Shown: positions 8,631-18,181, counted from the stretch's first letter. The stretch: DNA of 64,000 bases from Halodesulfovibrio marinisediminis DSM 17456 (GCF_900129975.1 NZ_FSRG01000003.1:422997-486996), one strand, 5' to 3'. Program-made: numbers and translations. The notes: generated by a model from the sequence alone, not told the origin.

Positions 8631-9893
8631 CTACTGGCGAACTTGACCCTGACCAAAGATAACAAACTTTGTTGTAGTCAGTTCTCTTACACCCATTGGA
8701 CCGTAAGAGTGCAGTTTAGAAGTACTGATGCCGATTTCAGCACCGAGTCCAAGCTGTCCACCATCGTTGAAACGTGTAGACGCATTTACGGATACGCATG
8801 AGGCGTCAACTTCACGCATAAATTTCAAAGCACGGTTGTAATCCTGAGTGCAGATGATTTCAGTATGGTTAGAGCCGTTTTCTGCTATGTAGTCCTGTGC
8901 TTCCTGCATGGAGTCTACAACTTTTACCAGCAGGATAAGGTCATGGTACTCAGTACCCGGATCAGAGTCTCTCATGGCAACAGCGGTTGCGCCGAGTAAT
9001 GGGAAAGAGCGTGGGCAGGCGCGGAATTCAACATTGCGTTCTGCACCTAGTTCTTTTGCCACCATTGGTAAAAACTGTTCAGCAACATCTTTATGAACAA
9101 GCAAACCTTCCAGAGCGTTACAAACGCCAGGGCGTTGTGTTTTTGCGTTGATGATGATGTTGATAGCTTCTTCAAGATCGGCACATTTGTCGATGAAAGC
9201 GTGACAGACACCTTCGTAGTGTTTGAGAACAGGCATGGTAGCAAGTTCTACAACTTTACGGATAAGCGTTTCACCGCCGCGAGGAATTATTACATCGATA
9301 TGTTCTTCCAGCTTGCACATAGCGGCAATTGCTTCACGGTCAGTGGTTGGTACAACCTGAACACACTCTTTTGGCAAGCCGGCGTACTCCAGTGCCTCGT
9401 GGAGGAGCCTTGCAAGTTCGAGGTTAGAGTGAATAGCCTCGGAACCGCCGCGAAGAATGATAGCGTTGCCTGCCTTGAGGCAAAGTATACCGGAGTCGAT
9501 AGTCACGTTAGGTCGTGACTCATAGATCATAGCGATAACGCCAAGCGGAATACGCATTTTACCTACGAGCATACCATTAGGGCGTTGCCACTGTGTTTCG
9601 ATGGCACCTACAGGGTCGTCCATGTCTGCAATAAATTTACATGCGTTTGCCATCTCGGCAATAGTTTCCGGAGTAAGACGCAAACGGTTAAGACGGGGAG
9701 CATCCAGCCCTTTTTCTTCAGCTTTTTCTAAGTCGATTGCGTTCGCAGCAGTAATTGCATCCTGCTTTTCAAGAATAAGCTCGGAAAGGCGCATGAGCGC
9801 TTTTGCTTTCATTTCAGGGCTTGCTGCAGTGAGTTTACGGGCTGCTGCAGAAGCTTTTTTTCCCATATCTTCTAATAGTTGATAAGTATCCAT
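8631..9893 (-). CDS. proA: Gamma-glutamyl phosphate reductase (glutamate-5-semialdehyde dehydrogenase)
   Basis: This 420-aa enzyme reduces gamma-glutamyl phosphate to glutamate semialdehyde with NADPH, the second step of proline synthesis. The catalytic Cys lies in RPGVCNALE (C258). Other family segments are RGGSEAIHSN and LGLGAEIGIST near the C-terminus. Length is typical. The ATG at 9893 is preceded on the minus strand by GGAGG (GGAGGACAC). The expected partner proB is not in this window. Confidence 0.95.
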   Translation of the reverse strand: MDTYQLLEDMGKKASAAARKLTAASPEMKAKALMRLSELILEKQDAITAANAIDLEKAEEKGLDAPRLNRLRLTPETIAEMANACKFIADMDDPVGAIETQWQRPNGMLVGKMRIPLGVIAMIYESRPNVTIDSGILCLKAGNAIILRGGSEAIHSNLELARLLHEALEYAGLPKECVQVVPTTDREAIAAMCKLEEHIDVIIPRGGETLIRKVVELATMPVLKHYEGVCHAFIDKCADLEEAINIIINAKTQRPGVCNALEGLLVHKDVAEQFLPMVAKELGAERNVEFRACPRSFPLLGATAVAMRDSDPGTEYHDLILLVKVVDSMQEAQDYIAENGSNHTEIICTQDYNRALKFMREVDASCVSVNASTRFNDGGQLGLGAEIGISTSKLHSYGPMGVRELTTTKFVIFGQGQVRQ

Positions 9894-10190
9894 GTGTCCT
9901 CCGGCTATGCATCAGAAATAGCCTGTGTAGTGTCGATTTACCGAGTAATATTAGTTTCTTGCACTTTTGTGTGCATGAGCAATTTTCTGGTTCAGATGCT
10001 GTGCTTCGCGGTTGTGTCTGTTTCAGGTACAGACGCAATCTGCAGCAATGCAAAGAAATACCTTTTTGATGCTGAAACTGCAAGAGATGCGCTAGCTCGT
10101 ATCAAAAGAGTATGTACTGTATTTCTAACAGAAATTGGGCGAATTATAATGATACTCGATACGATGTAGCGTTATAAAAAACAATATATT
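9894..10190. other. Divergent intergenic region, no gene supported
   Basis: About 300 bases separate proA (minus) and the TPR gene (plus). A 96-codon plus-strand ORF overlaps it, but it begins inside proA, lacks a ribosome binding site and has no recognisable content. The only feature I can support is the promoter at its right end. Confidence 0.6.
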
Positions 10191-10219
10191 TTGACAATTT
10201 CGTAATGCAGGCTTACAAA
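10191..10219 (+). promoter_or_regulatory. Sigma-70-type promoter of the TPR membrane protein
   Basis: TTGACA (10191-10196) lies 17 bp from TACAAA (10214-10219), about 47 bp upstream of the ATG at 10266. Confidence 0.65.
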
Positions 10220-10265
10220 AAAAGCGTTTTTTCAATTGGATACTGAGAACAGTGTAGGAGCGAAT

Positions 10266-10934
10266 ATGACTGAACAAAAAGAACCGCATTCCCCGTTATT
10301 AATGGACTCTCTGCAGCAAAGTGTTTCTAAGGAAGCAGCACCGTTACTGAATTTTGTTCTGAAGCATATAAAGATGATTGCCTTAGGACTGTTTTTGCTT
10401 ATCAGCGCAATAGCTGGTGCCGGTATCTATAGTTATATGCATGAACAGAGTATTCTTGTTGCTCAGCAACAGTTGATGACTCTTTCTCAGGGGGCATCTA
10501 CAGAAGCAAAACTTAATGAGTTAAGAGCGTTTGCCGAAGCAGCTCCTGAAGATATCCGTCCGGCAGCATTACTTGCTCTCGCCAAGGCTTCCTTACGTAT
10601 TAAAGATTATGTATCCGCAGCCGATGCATGGGGTACATTACAGAATCTTGGTGCAGACAGCATGCGTGATCTTGCTGGATTGGGCAGGGCAGATGCATAT
10701 GCCCGTATGGGGGACTACAAAAAGGCTCAAGAGGTTCTGACTCAAATGCTCCCGACAGCAGCAGAGGCTTATAAGTTGCCTGCAAAACATCAGTTAGCAA
10801 TTATGGCTGAAAAGAGTGGAGACGTAGAGACTTCTGTGAAATTATATAAAGAACTTGAAGAAAATGTTCCGGAAGCGAATAAGGCTTTTTATGCTCATAA
10901 GATAGCTGCCTTGAATCTCAAGCTTAAAAAATAG
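10266..10934 (+). CDS. Membrane-anchored TPR protein (YfgM-like)
   Basis: This 222-aa protein has a cytoplasmic N-terminus (~40 residues), one membrane helix (about 43-63, MIALGLFLLISAIAGAGIYS) and a periplasmic tail of TPR-like helical repeats (ALAKASLRIKDYVSAADAW; GLGRADAYARMGDYKKAQEVL). This resembles the tetratricopeptide/YfgM type that assists periplasmic protein folding at the Sec translocon, but identity is not certain. The ATG at 10266 has TAGGAG six bases upstream. A TTG 30 bases earlier is in frame but has no ribosome binding site. Confidence 0.7.
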   Translation: MTEQKEPHSPLLMDSLQQSVSKEAAPLLNFVLKHIKMIALGLFLLISAIAGAGIYSYMHEQSILVAQQQLMTLSQGASTEAKLNELRAFAEAAPEDIRPAALLALAKASLRIKDYVSAADAWGTLQNLGADSMRDLAGLGRADAYARMGDYKKAQEVLTQMLPTAAEAYKLPAKHQLAIMAEKSGDVETSVKLYKELEENVPEANKAFYAHKIAALNLKLKK

Positions 10935-11550
10935 TGACAATATTGAGCATGAGAACAATATGATGCAGCAGTAATGTTGTATGTTTAATTGTTTGATATT
11001 TCTAGAAGATATGAAAGAGGTTGATTGTTGGCTCTTGATGTATTTCGAATCTGAATTCCCTGTTGCCAATGCCTTGCCAGCCTGTCGGGGTTGACCTTGT
11101 GTTGGCTGCTGAGTAAGAGATGCAGGCGCAAGCTGTGTGGTTGATCACTTTAATAGCATTGAATAAAGCTTTGAAAGTGTCATGAGCGCAGAGTGCAATT
11201 GAAGAGCAATACAATAGATAAAATTTTCGACGATACACTTTTGGTAGGCTATACCTGCATAAGACCTGCATACTAAGCGGTAATAGAAACAGCACGTTTT
11301 TGTTTCCTGTTATGATGATTACTGTAGTTACTGCTTTTAAAAAAAGGTACACTCTATACGTAGGTGAATATCGAACAGAAGAGTGTCGTCGGTTCATATG
11401 CGCGGATGAGATGCGTCACCATGCACATCTTGTATTGAAGCAGATGCTACCCCCTGTCTGCTTACGCTGTAAGATAATTGCTGAACCCGTTCCGGACTGC
11501 TGTACAACACATGACAGCTGGGCATGACCGGAGCTTAGGAATCAAATTAC
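10935..11550. other. 616-base region without a supported gene
   Basis: This A+T-rich stretch separates the TPR gene from the sigma-54 activator. It holds short ORFs on both strands (75 codons plus, 131 codons minus) with no ribosome binding site and no recognisable domain. No clear terminator, -24/-12 promoter or repeat was seen. It may contain the activator's promoter and a long 5' leader. Confidence 0.5.
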
Positions 11551-13134
11551 ATGAGTGTTACTACGAAAAAAGACGACAAACTGCAGCCATATATGGGAAC
11601 CCTTCAGTGCATTGTTTCTGAGCTTGGTTCACAAAAACCGTTTCAAACGACGCTTAAGTCCCTGCTGCAAACTTTGTCGGAAAATCACAACTTCAAAAGA
11701 CCACATATTGTGATCTTTGATCCGGAAACCCGCACCCTCAAGCTGACTCTTGCACACGGTCTTGAGTCAGAAGAAGCCATTGAATACGAGCCGGGTGTTG
11801 GTGTAACAGGTCAGGTGTTTACTACAGGTGCTCCTGTTATTGTTCCAAGAATGAAAGACCATCCTGCATTCTTGAACAAAGCATTTGGTCGTACGGACGA
11901 AGAATTGGCAGAGCTGGCATTTATTTGTGTACCTATTACAGTACCAGGCATTGATGAAGATTCTGCCGGTGAAGTTATCGGTACGTTGAGTGTTGACTTG
12001 CCGAGTGATACTGCAGAGAGTCTTGAAGGTCAGACACGTTTTCTGGAAGTTGTGGCAGGTATGGTTGCAAACCATGCAACATACTTGCAGGAAGAAATTG
12101 CGCGACAGGCTCACATGATGGCACAGGGTATTGGTGGTGGAGAGGCTGTTGATGGCGGTGCTGCTCCTGCTGATATTGTTGTAGCCTCCAAGTCTATGAA
12201 ACTTGTTCTTAATCAGGTTTCACAGGTTGGACCAAGTCGTGCGACAGCATTGCTTCGTGGTGAATCCGGTACTGGTAAAGAGCTGCTTGCAGAAGCTATT
12301 CATCAAGCAAGCCCTCGTCGTGATAATCCGCTTATTAAATTGAACTGTGCCGCTTTGCCTTCAGAACTTGTTGAGAGTGAACTCTTTGGTTATCAGAAGG
12401 GCGCATTTACTGGCGCAGTGCAGGATAAGAAGGGCTTATTTGAACTTGCTAATAACGGCACTTTGTTCCTTGATGAAGTAGGTGAGTTAAGCCCTACTGC
12501 ACAGGCAAAAGTTTTGCGTGCAATTCAGGAACAAGAAATTCAGCGCCTGGGTAGTGAAAAAACAGTCTCTGTTGATGTGCGTCTTATTTGCGCAACACAT
12601 CGTCCGCTGGAAGAGCTTGTTGAAAAAGGCGAGTTTCGTGAGGACTTGTACTACCGTATTAATGTATTCCCAGTCTTTATTCCGCCACTTCGTGAGCGTC
12701 GTGAAGATATTCTACCGCTTTCTGAGCATTTCCTTTCTACTTACGCAGAAGAGTACGAACGAAACATTAAGCGTATTTCTACCCCGGCTATTGATCTCTT
12801 AATGCAGTACCACTGGCCTGGAAACATCCGTGAATTGAAGAACTGCATTGAGCGTGCTGTTTTGGTTTGTGATGAGCAGGTAATTCGTACCTACCATCTT
12901 CCACCGTCCTTGCAGACTGCTGAAAGTACTGCAACAGATTCAAACCTTTCTTTTTGCGAAGCTGTAGCAAAGTTTGAGCAGGAGCTTCTTGTTGATGCTC
13001 TTAAGAAAGCTAGAGGCAATATGCTTCAGGCAGCTCGTGACCTGCGTGTGAGTTACCGTATTGTTAACTATAAAGTTAAGAAGTACGGAATTGATGCAAA
13101 GAAATTTGCGGTGACAAGAGGTCGCAACCGCTAA
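11551..13134 (+). CDS. Sigma-54-dependent transcriptional activator with N-terminal GAF domain
   Basis: This 527-aa NifA-type bacterial enhancer-binding protein has three parts. A GAF domain spans about residues 20-175. The AAA+ domain has Walker A GESGTGKE (237-244), the sigma-54 contact loop GAFTGA (284-289) and FLDEVGELSP (Walker B region). A Fis-type helix-turn-helix lies at the C-terminus (MLQAARDLRVSYRIVNYKVK). It hydrolyses ATP to open sigma-54 promoters; the GAF ligand is unknown. It stands alone, just upstream of the flagellar block, so a role in flagellar gene control is possible but not shown. TAGGA lies 11 bases before the ATG, which is long spacing. Confidence 0.92.
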   Translation: MSVTTKKDDKLQPYMGTLQCIVSELGSQKPFQTTLKSLLQTLSENHNFKRPHIVIFDPETRTLKLTLAHGLESEEAIEYEPGVGVTGQVFTTGAPVIVPRMKDHPAFLNKAFGRTDEELAELAFICVPITVPGIDEDSAGEVIGTLSVDLPSDTAESLEGQTRFLEVVAGMVANHATYLQEEIARQAHMMAQGIGGGEAVDGGAAPADIVVASKSMKLVLNQVSQVGPSRATALLRGESGTGKELLAEAIHQASPRRDNPLIKLNCAALPSELVESELFGYQKGAFTGAVQDKKGLFELANNGTLFLDEVGELSPTAQAKVLRAIQEQEIQRLGSEKTVSVDVRLICATHRPLEELVEKGEFREDLYYRINVFPVFIPPLRERREDILPLSEHFLSTYAEEYERNIKRISTPAIDLLMQYHWPGNIRELKNCIERAVLVCDEQVIRTYHLPPSLQTAESTATDSNLSFCEAVAKFEQELLVDALKKARGNMLQAARDLRVSYRIVNYKVKKYGIDAKKFAVTRGRNR

Positions 13135-13164
13135 GTTATTTCATTTTTATTAAGAATATCTAAA

Positions 13165-13194
13165 GGAGCCACAGTGATGTGGCTCCTTTTTTTT
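13165..13194 (+). terminator. Terminator of the sigma-54 activator gene
   Basis: A perfect stem GGAGCCACA / TGTGGCTCC with a 4-base loop is followed by T8. Confidence 0.93.
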
Positions 13195-13240
13195 GTCTAA
13201 CAATCTGTTTTGCTTGATTGTTTTTTTGTATGAAAAATTG

Positions 13241-13270
13241 TTTAGATAACTTTAGATAACTTTAGAAAGC
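13241..13270 (+). repeat. Three tandem 10-bp repeats upstream of the flagellar block
   Basis: TTTAGATAAC occurs twice in a row, followed by TTTAGAAAGC. The unit equals one helical turn and lies about 75 bp before the zf-HC2 gene. It may be a protein-binding or bent-DNA site. Confidence 0.6.
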
Positions 13271-13342
13271 GTTAATGGATGATCTGCCGTTCTTGGCTCG
13301 TACCTATAGGTGAATATGCCAAGAAGTAAGGAGGGGGTTTTT

Positions 13343-13570
13343 ATGAAACAGAAGAAATCTTCAACATGGCTTGAACTGGTTTACGGTGGAACAATTGAGG
13401 AAGGGCTTTCAACAAGCAAGGAAGCTTGTCCCGGACACAATGATGTCGCCGCGTATCTTGATAAGAAGCTTCCAATAGCTCGTAGAAAAGAAGTTGAAGG
13501 GCATATGGCATCTTGCCGTGAATGTCGTTCAGAAGTTCTTGAGTTACGAAGAATTCTTTCATCCTGTTAA
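13343..13570 (+). CDS. Small zinc-finger (zf-HC2) protein, anti-sigma-factor-like
   Basis: This 75-aa protein has the zf-HC2 pattern: CPGHNDVAAYLDKKLP, then GHMASCRECRSEV with the H-x3-C-x2-C zinc-binding set. The domain is typical of the N-terminus of ZAS-type anti-sigma factors, but here there is no membrane segment, so the protein would be soluble. The ATG at 13343 has a strong GGAGGGGG upstream; an earlier ATG at 13310 is unlikely. It is the first gene before flgD (35 bp gap) and probably co-transcribed with it. Its partner, if any, might be the ECF sigma gene at 23.75-24.35 kb, which has no adjacent anti-sigma gene. Confidence 0.75.
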   Translation: MKQKKSSTWLELVYGGTIEEGLSTSKEACPGHNDVAAYLDKKLPIARRKEVEGHMASCRECRSEVLELRRILSSC

Positions 13571-13604
13571 CCGCACGTCACTAATCTCAAGGAGGAGAAA
13601 ACAC

Positions 13605-14303
13605 ATGCAAGTATCTACAACACAATATCTTAACTCAACATATTCAAGAGATCTTTCAGCAAAAGAGCCAAAGAGCTCTCTTGGAAAAGATGATTTTATG
13701 AAGCTTTTGACGGCTCAGATGTCTAACCAGAACCCGTTAAAGCCTTCTGATGATACTCAGATGCTTGCACAATTGGCACAGTTCACCTCACTTGAGAAAC
13801 TGACTGAGTTAAATACAACGACAAAGCAGTCCAACGCAGTCCTTGGGGCAATTAATGTTACAAATGCTGTTGGTTATATTGGTACATCCGTTGTAGCCGG
13901 CGGTTCTAATATCTACAGAGGGCCGTCTATGTGCAGCGATGTATACTACACTGTTCCTGAAGGCGTTGAAACGATTAAGGCTCATGTCTATGACGCATCA
14001 AAACGAATTGTTGATACAGTTGTTTTATCTGGAACAGGCAAAGGTGAACATATCTTTGGATGGGATGGCACTAACTCACAGGGTAGATTACCTGAGGGAC
14101 AATACACTGTCGGCTTTGAAGCACGCGATAAAAATGGCAAGTTGATCAAAGTTGGCTCGAAAGTTGCTGGTGAAGTTACAGGTGTTACTTCGAAAGATGG
14201 AAGAACAGTCCTTGAGCTTGAAGGCGGACGTAAGATTAATCTTGTTGATATTACTAGAGTTGAGCGTCCTGTATACCCAAGCGACAAAAAGAAAGACAGT
14301 TAA
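13605..14303 (+). CDS. flgD: Flagellar hook capping protein
   Basis: This 232-aa FlgD caps the growing hook so that FlgE can polymerise. The conserved N-terminal segment is present (DDFMKLLTAQMSNQNPLKP and QLAQFTSLEKLTELN, about residues 28-75). It is followed by the FLG/FnIII-like beta domain (GWDGTNSQGRLPEGQYT). The ATG at 13605 has GGAGGAG upstream. The longer in-frame ORF from 13494 overlaps the zf-HC2 gene and is not the real start. The gene heads the hook cluster flgD-flgE-flgK-flgL-fliD. Confidence 0.93.
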   Translation: MQVSTTQYLNSTYSRDLSAKEPKSSLGKDDFMKLLTAQMSNQNPLKPSDDTQMLAQLAQFTSLEKLTELNTTTKQSNAVLGAINVTNAVGYIGTSVVAGGSNIYRGPSMCSDVYYTVPEGVETIKAHVYDASKRIVDTVVLSGTGKGEHIFGWDGTNSQGRLPEGQYTVGFEARDKNGKLIKVGSKVAGEVTGVTSKDGRTVLELEGGRKINLVDITRVERPVYPSDKKKDS

Positions 14304-14327
14304 GTCTCTCACACGTATTGAATTGAT

Positions 14328-14370
14328 TTTATTAAGATGGCGGCATTTTTTACCCTGCCATCTTAATAAA
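14328..14370 (+). other. Long hairpin between flgD and flgE
   Basis: The 14-bp arms TTTATTAAGATGGC (14328-14341) and GCCATCTTAATAAA (14357-14370) are perfectly complementary. There is no proper T-tract after it, so it may be a partial terminator or a processing/stability element that separates flgD from flgE messages. Confidence 0.7.
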
Positions 14371-14431
14371 ACTAAATAAAATTATAGGCAAAATTTACCC
14401 ACAGAATTACTGCTTCCAGGGAGATATTTTT

Positions 14432-16036
14432 ATGAGCGTTATGGGATCTATGTACACTGGCATTTCTGGTCTTACTACTCACGCAGAGCGCATGTCTGTG
14501 CTTGGTAACAACCTTGCTAACACCAGCACTGTCGGCTTTAAGAGCGGCAATGTGCAGTTTGAAGATATTTTTTATTCCAGTCGTTCTCTAGGTGCATCTG
14601 TAGGTCAGATTGGTCATGGTGCCCGTGTTTCTTCAATTTATCAGAACTTTGCACAGGGCGCTTATGAAAATACTGGCTCTGTAACAGATGTTGCCATTGG
14701 CGGCCGTGGTTTCTTCATGGTGAATGACTCTGTAAATGGTTCACAATATTACACTCGTGCCGGTAACTTTACCTTCAATAAAGAGGGATATCTTGTAAAC
14801 CCGCAGGGTCTCCGAGTTCAGGGCTGGGCAGCAAGTGACTCTGAAGATTCTGTAACAAAAGGTGCAATCGGTGATCTTCGACTGGAATCTTTCCAGTCTG
14901 AACCTAAAGAAACGAGCATTGTTTCTTTGTCTGTTAACCTCTCGAAAAAAGCGGTTGATAAATCCCTTCCAGCAACTCCCCCGACAGGTGATAAGGGTAC
15001 AGATCTTTTTGCACTCTTCTCTAAATGGGATGCAGTAGCATCACCTAAGAAGCCAATTGGTGACAACACATACTCTTATCAGAAGACAATTAATGTTTAT
15101 GATAAATCTGGTTCTGCACATGAAGTGACAGTGTACTTTGATAAAGCACGTGACAAAGACGGTAAGCTTACATGGGAGTACATTGTAACAGCTAATCCAA
15201 GTGAAGATGGTCGTCAGGCGTTTAAGGATAAAAAAACAAAAGGCGTTCTGATGGCAGGTACCATGACTTTTAACAGTGCTGGTGCCATGGAGAATATGTC
15301 TGCATACACATATAAGAATGCTGGCACTCCAGCAGCTCCTTCAGATCCAGACGATAAAGCTAACTGGAAACCTGCTGAATTTGATGAAAATGGCTTCCCT
15401 ATTTTCACTGCTAACTTCTCTAACTTAACTGGTGTGAACGATACTGATGATACACTTGGTGCGGAGAAGCCGGAACGAATTGCACTTGATTTTGGTATGA
15501 GTTCAAAAAATGCTGCAAGAAAATTTGAGAACTCAGATAAAACAATGGCGCAGACCGAGACTAACGTCGCAAACCTTGCAAGCATTGCAACCGCTGATCT
15601 TAATAAGACAAATAAGGCTGCAACATCATATGCTATCGCTTCTACAACTCACAGCATGAATCAGGATGGATACACTGCCGGGTTCCTGCAGGAAATTACA
15701 ATTGATCGAAATGGTGTTGTCTCTGGTCGTTATTCGAATGGTCGTAAAGAAGAACTGTTTGTTCTTGGACTTGCTGACTTTAGAAACATGCAGGGACTTG
15801 CCCTTCAGGGCGGTAACCTTTTTGCTCAGAGCACCACATCAGGGCAGGCTATAATCAGTACAGCAAATAGTGGTCGTCTGGGGACTATCTCCTCAAATAC
15901 ACTGGAACTGTCTAACGTTGATATGTCTCGTCAGATGGTAAGATTGATTACAACCCAGCGTGGTTATCAGTCCAACTCTAAGGTTATTACTACATCTGAT
16001 GAGATGCTTCAGGAAGCAATCAACCTTAAGCGATAG
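14432..16036 (+). CDS. flgE: Flagellar hook protein
   Basis: This 534-aa FlgE forms the hook joint. The N-terminus has the axial-protein signature (SMYTGISGLTTHAERMSVLG, then NNLANTSTVGFK). The middle has the FlgE D2 domain (INVYDKSGSAHEVTVYFDKA), and the C-terminus is the matching coiled-coil D0 (ELSNVDMSRQMVRLITTQRG). It is longer than E. coli FlgE (402 aa) because of an enlarged variable domain. GGGAG precedes the ATG. It is exported by the flagellar type III apparatus and needs FlgD for assembly. Confidence 0.95.
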   Translation: MSVMGSMYTGISGLTTHAERMSVLGNNLANTSTVGFKSGNVQFEDIFYSSRSLGASVGQIGHGARVSSIYQNFAQGAYENTGSVTDVAIGGRGFFMVNDSVNGSQYYTRAGNFTFNKEGYLVNPQGLRVQGWAASDSEDSVTKGAIGDLRLESFQSEPKETSIVSLSVNLSKKAVDKSLPATPPTGDKGTDLFALFSKWDAVASPKKPIGDNTYSYQKTINVYDKSGSAHEVTVYFDKARDKDGKLTWEYIVTANPSEDGRQAFKDKKTKGVLMAGTMTFNSAGAMENMSAYTYKNAGTPAAPSDPDDKANWKPAEFDENGFPIFTANFSNLTGVNDTDDTLGAEKPERIALDFGMSSKNAARKFENSDKTMAQTETNVANLASIATADLNKTNKAATSYAIASTTHSMNQDGYTAGFLQEITIDRNGVVSGRYSNGRKEELFVLGLADFRNMQGLALQGGNLFAQSTTSGQAIISTANSGRLGTISSNTLELSNVDMSRQMVRLITTQRGYQSNSKVITTSDEMLQEAINLKR

Positions 16037-16048
16037 TTATCGATTCGA

Positions 16049-16095
16049 TGTGCCGCTGCTGAAACGCAGTAGCGGCTTAGGAATGTAGCGGCACA
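16049..16095 (+). other. Mutually exclusive hairpins between flgE and flgK
   Basis: The arm GCCGCT (16052-16057) can pair with AGCGGC at 16071-16076 (short hairpin). In a longer form, TGTGCCGCT (16049-16057) pairs with AGCGGCACA (16087-16095). The second arm ends about 10 bp before the flgK Shine-Dalgarno. No T-run follows. Confidence 0.6.
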
Positions 16096-16123
16096 CCCCA
16101 GTTTGTTAAGAGGAGCACACAGA

Positions 16124-18166
16124 ATGTCTATTTATGATCTTATGTCCATTGGTAACAATGCAATGATGAATGCCAAGCTTGGCATCAACGTTACCAGTAA
16201 CAATATTTCCAATGCGGATACAAAAGGTTACGCACGTGCTACAGTGAATTATGCTTCACGAGCACCGATTATGCGCAATAGCTTACAGTTCGGTACTGGC
16301 GCAGAAGCGGTGAATCTTAAGCGTCATTACAATTACTTTGTAGAACAACAGTTCTTGGCCTCTAATGGGCAGCAACAGTTTTGGAATGCAAAAGCTGAGA
16401 CTCTTTACAGCGTGGAATCTTTGTTCAAGCAGGGTGAGAAAAATTATGGACTTTCTGCTGCGCTCAATAAGTACTTTTCAAGCTGGAATGCACTAACTCA
16501 AGATGCTGACAGTTCTGCGTACCGTATGGAGCTTTCAGAGTACTCGAATACGTTGGCAACAATGCTGCATACAATGAATGATTCATTGAAGCATGAGTAT
16601 GAAGCAACGAATAAGGCCATTGAGCTAGGTGTTGCTGATGCCAATGGATTAATGAAGGAGATTGCTGAGTTAAACCGAGGTATCATGGAGCAACCTGAGA
16701 ACTTAGTGTTGCAGGACGAGCGAGATCGTAAGGTTCGCAAGTTAGGTGAGTTGCTTCCAATTAAATCAATTCATCAGACTGATGGGTCATTTTCTATCAT
16801 TACCCAGGCAGGTCAAACTCTCGTTGATGGCGTTGACGCTTTTGAATTGGCGCAGAAAGGTCCGGAGGCAACTGCGAATCTGGCTTCAGGGTCTGTGTTT
16901 AAGGGTGAAATTAAGTTCGAGGGGCAGAGCTCAAAAGAACTTAAGGTTGAGATGGTTACAGCGGGTCCAGTTGGCACTGCGCAATATAGAGTTTCCATTG
17001 ATGGTGGCAAGACATGGCTTACAAATGAAAACGGTGAAGAGCGTAAATTTACTGCAGGTGGTGCTGATAAGAAGGTGGTAGTTAACGGAGTTTCAATTTG
17101 GTTTGAAGATTCAACTCCAGCTACGAATTTGTCAGTTAACGACTCTTTCAACATTGTTGCTAAGGATGCTTTGTACTGGAAAAAAACAACCGCTCACTTT
17201 GTGAATATTACTCCTCTTGGGGGGTATGGTAATGAAGAAGGTCGTCTTAGTGGTGGTCGCCTTGGTGGATTGTTAGCTGCCCGTGACAGCGGCATTGCAA
17301 GTTATCGAGAGAGAATGGATGCGTTCACAAAGGAACTTATCTGGCAGACTAACTATCAGCATTCGCAGGGTGCAGGTCTTGTGCATTATCGAGAAACCAC
17401 AAGTACAAATGCTGTTCTAAAGCCTACAATGGTGCTTAATAAGTCCAACCTGGAGTATGGCAACAAGATTACTGATGGAACTTTGCGCTTTCAGATGTAT
17501 ACCGCACAGGGTGCACCAGATGGCAGCAAGCTTGAAATAGCTATTACTCCTGGAATGACTATGCAGCAGCTTGTTGACAAAATTAATAATACTCCTGCAG
17601 GTGCCCCAAAGCTGCAAGCAAGTCTTGAAGGCGGACGATTGAAATTAAAGCCGAGAACTGCGGGGGCGAGTTTTGAGTTTGCTGGTGATACTTCAGGCGT
17701 ACTCGCAGCTGTGGGGCTCAATACTTACTTTAGTGGTTCCGGTCTTGCTGATATTGCGCTTGAGGCTCGTATTAAAAATGATCCAAAACGCATAAATGCT
17801 GCTGTAGTAAATGGACTTGGATTGGTTAACAGCGGTGATAACACTAACGCAATTGCCTTACAGAAATTGAAGGATAAGGCTGTTAGGTTAGATACCATTC
17901 ATACAAGTACTGCTGCGACATTCTCAAAACACCTGAGTTCGCTCACGGCGCTTGTAGGTTCTGACATGGATGGTGCTTCTCGTAACAAGGTTTACAACGA
18001 GACCGTAAGTAAAGACCTTGAAAAGCGCCAGCAGTCTGAGGCTGGAGTTAACATGGACGAAGAATTATCAAACTTAACTAAATTTAAACATAGTTTTGAT
18101 GCTGCTTCCAAGTTGATTACCACTGCTAATGAAATGTTTGACACCATCCTTAGACTGAAGTCTTAG
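16124..18166 (+). CDS. flgK: Flagellar hook-associated protein 1
   Basis: This 680-aa FlgK is the first hook-filament junction protein. The N-terminus has the axial signature (INVTSNNISNADTKGYAR, about residues 24-41). The C-terminus ends with the usual coiled coil (LSNLTKFKHSFDAASKLITT). Around residues 285-345 there is a beta-rich insert with SIDGGKTW (D293) that recurs in FlgL and flagellin here. The ATG at 16124 has AAGAGGAG upstream; a TTG at 16103 is in frame but includes that site. flgL begins 15 bp after the stop. Confidence 0.95.
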   Translation: MSIYDLMSIGNNAMMNAKLGINVTSNNISNADTKGYARATVNYASRAPIMRNSLQFGTGAEAVNLKRHYNYFVEQQFLASNGQQQFWNAKAETLYSVESLFKQGEKNYGLSAALNKYFSSWNALTQDADSSAYRMELSEYSNTLATMLHTMNDSLKHEYEATNKAIELGVADANGLMKEIAELNRGIMEQPENLVLQDERDRKVRKLGELLPIKSIHQTDGSFSIITQAGQTLVDGVDAFELAQKGPEATANLASGSVFKGEIKFEGQSSKELKVEMVTAGPVGTAQYRVSIDGGKTWLTNENGEERKFTAGGADKKVVVNGVSIWFEDSTPATNLSVNDSFNIVAKDALYWKKTTAHFVNITPLGGYGNEEGRLSGGRLGGLLAARDSGIASYRERMDAFTKELIWQTNYQHSQGAGLVHYRETTSTNAVLKPTMVLNKSNLEYGNKITDGTLRFQMYTAQGAPDGSKLEIAITPGMTMQQLVDKINNTPAGAPKLQASLEGGRLKLKPRTAGASFEFAGDTSGVLAAVGLNTYFSGSGLADIALEARIKNDPKRINAAVVNGLGLVNSGDNTNAIALQKLKDKAVRLDTIHTSTAATFSKHLSSLTALVGSDMDGASRNKVYNETVSKDLEKRQQSEAGVNMDEELSNLTKFKHSFDAASKLITTANEMFDTILRLKS

Positions 18167-18181
18167 TGTAGGAGAATTACA

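Noticed and set aside
9879-10169. 96-codon plus-strand ORF between proA and the TPR gene
   Set aside because: It starts inside proA, lacks a ribosome binding site and has a composition typical of chance frames.
11300-11527. 75-codon Cys-rich plus-strand ORF before the sigma-54 activator
   Set aside because: No ribosome binding site, no ordered Cys motif and no support from context.
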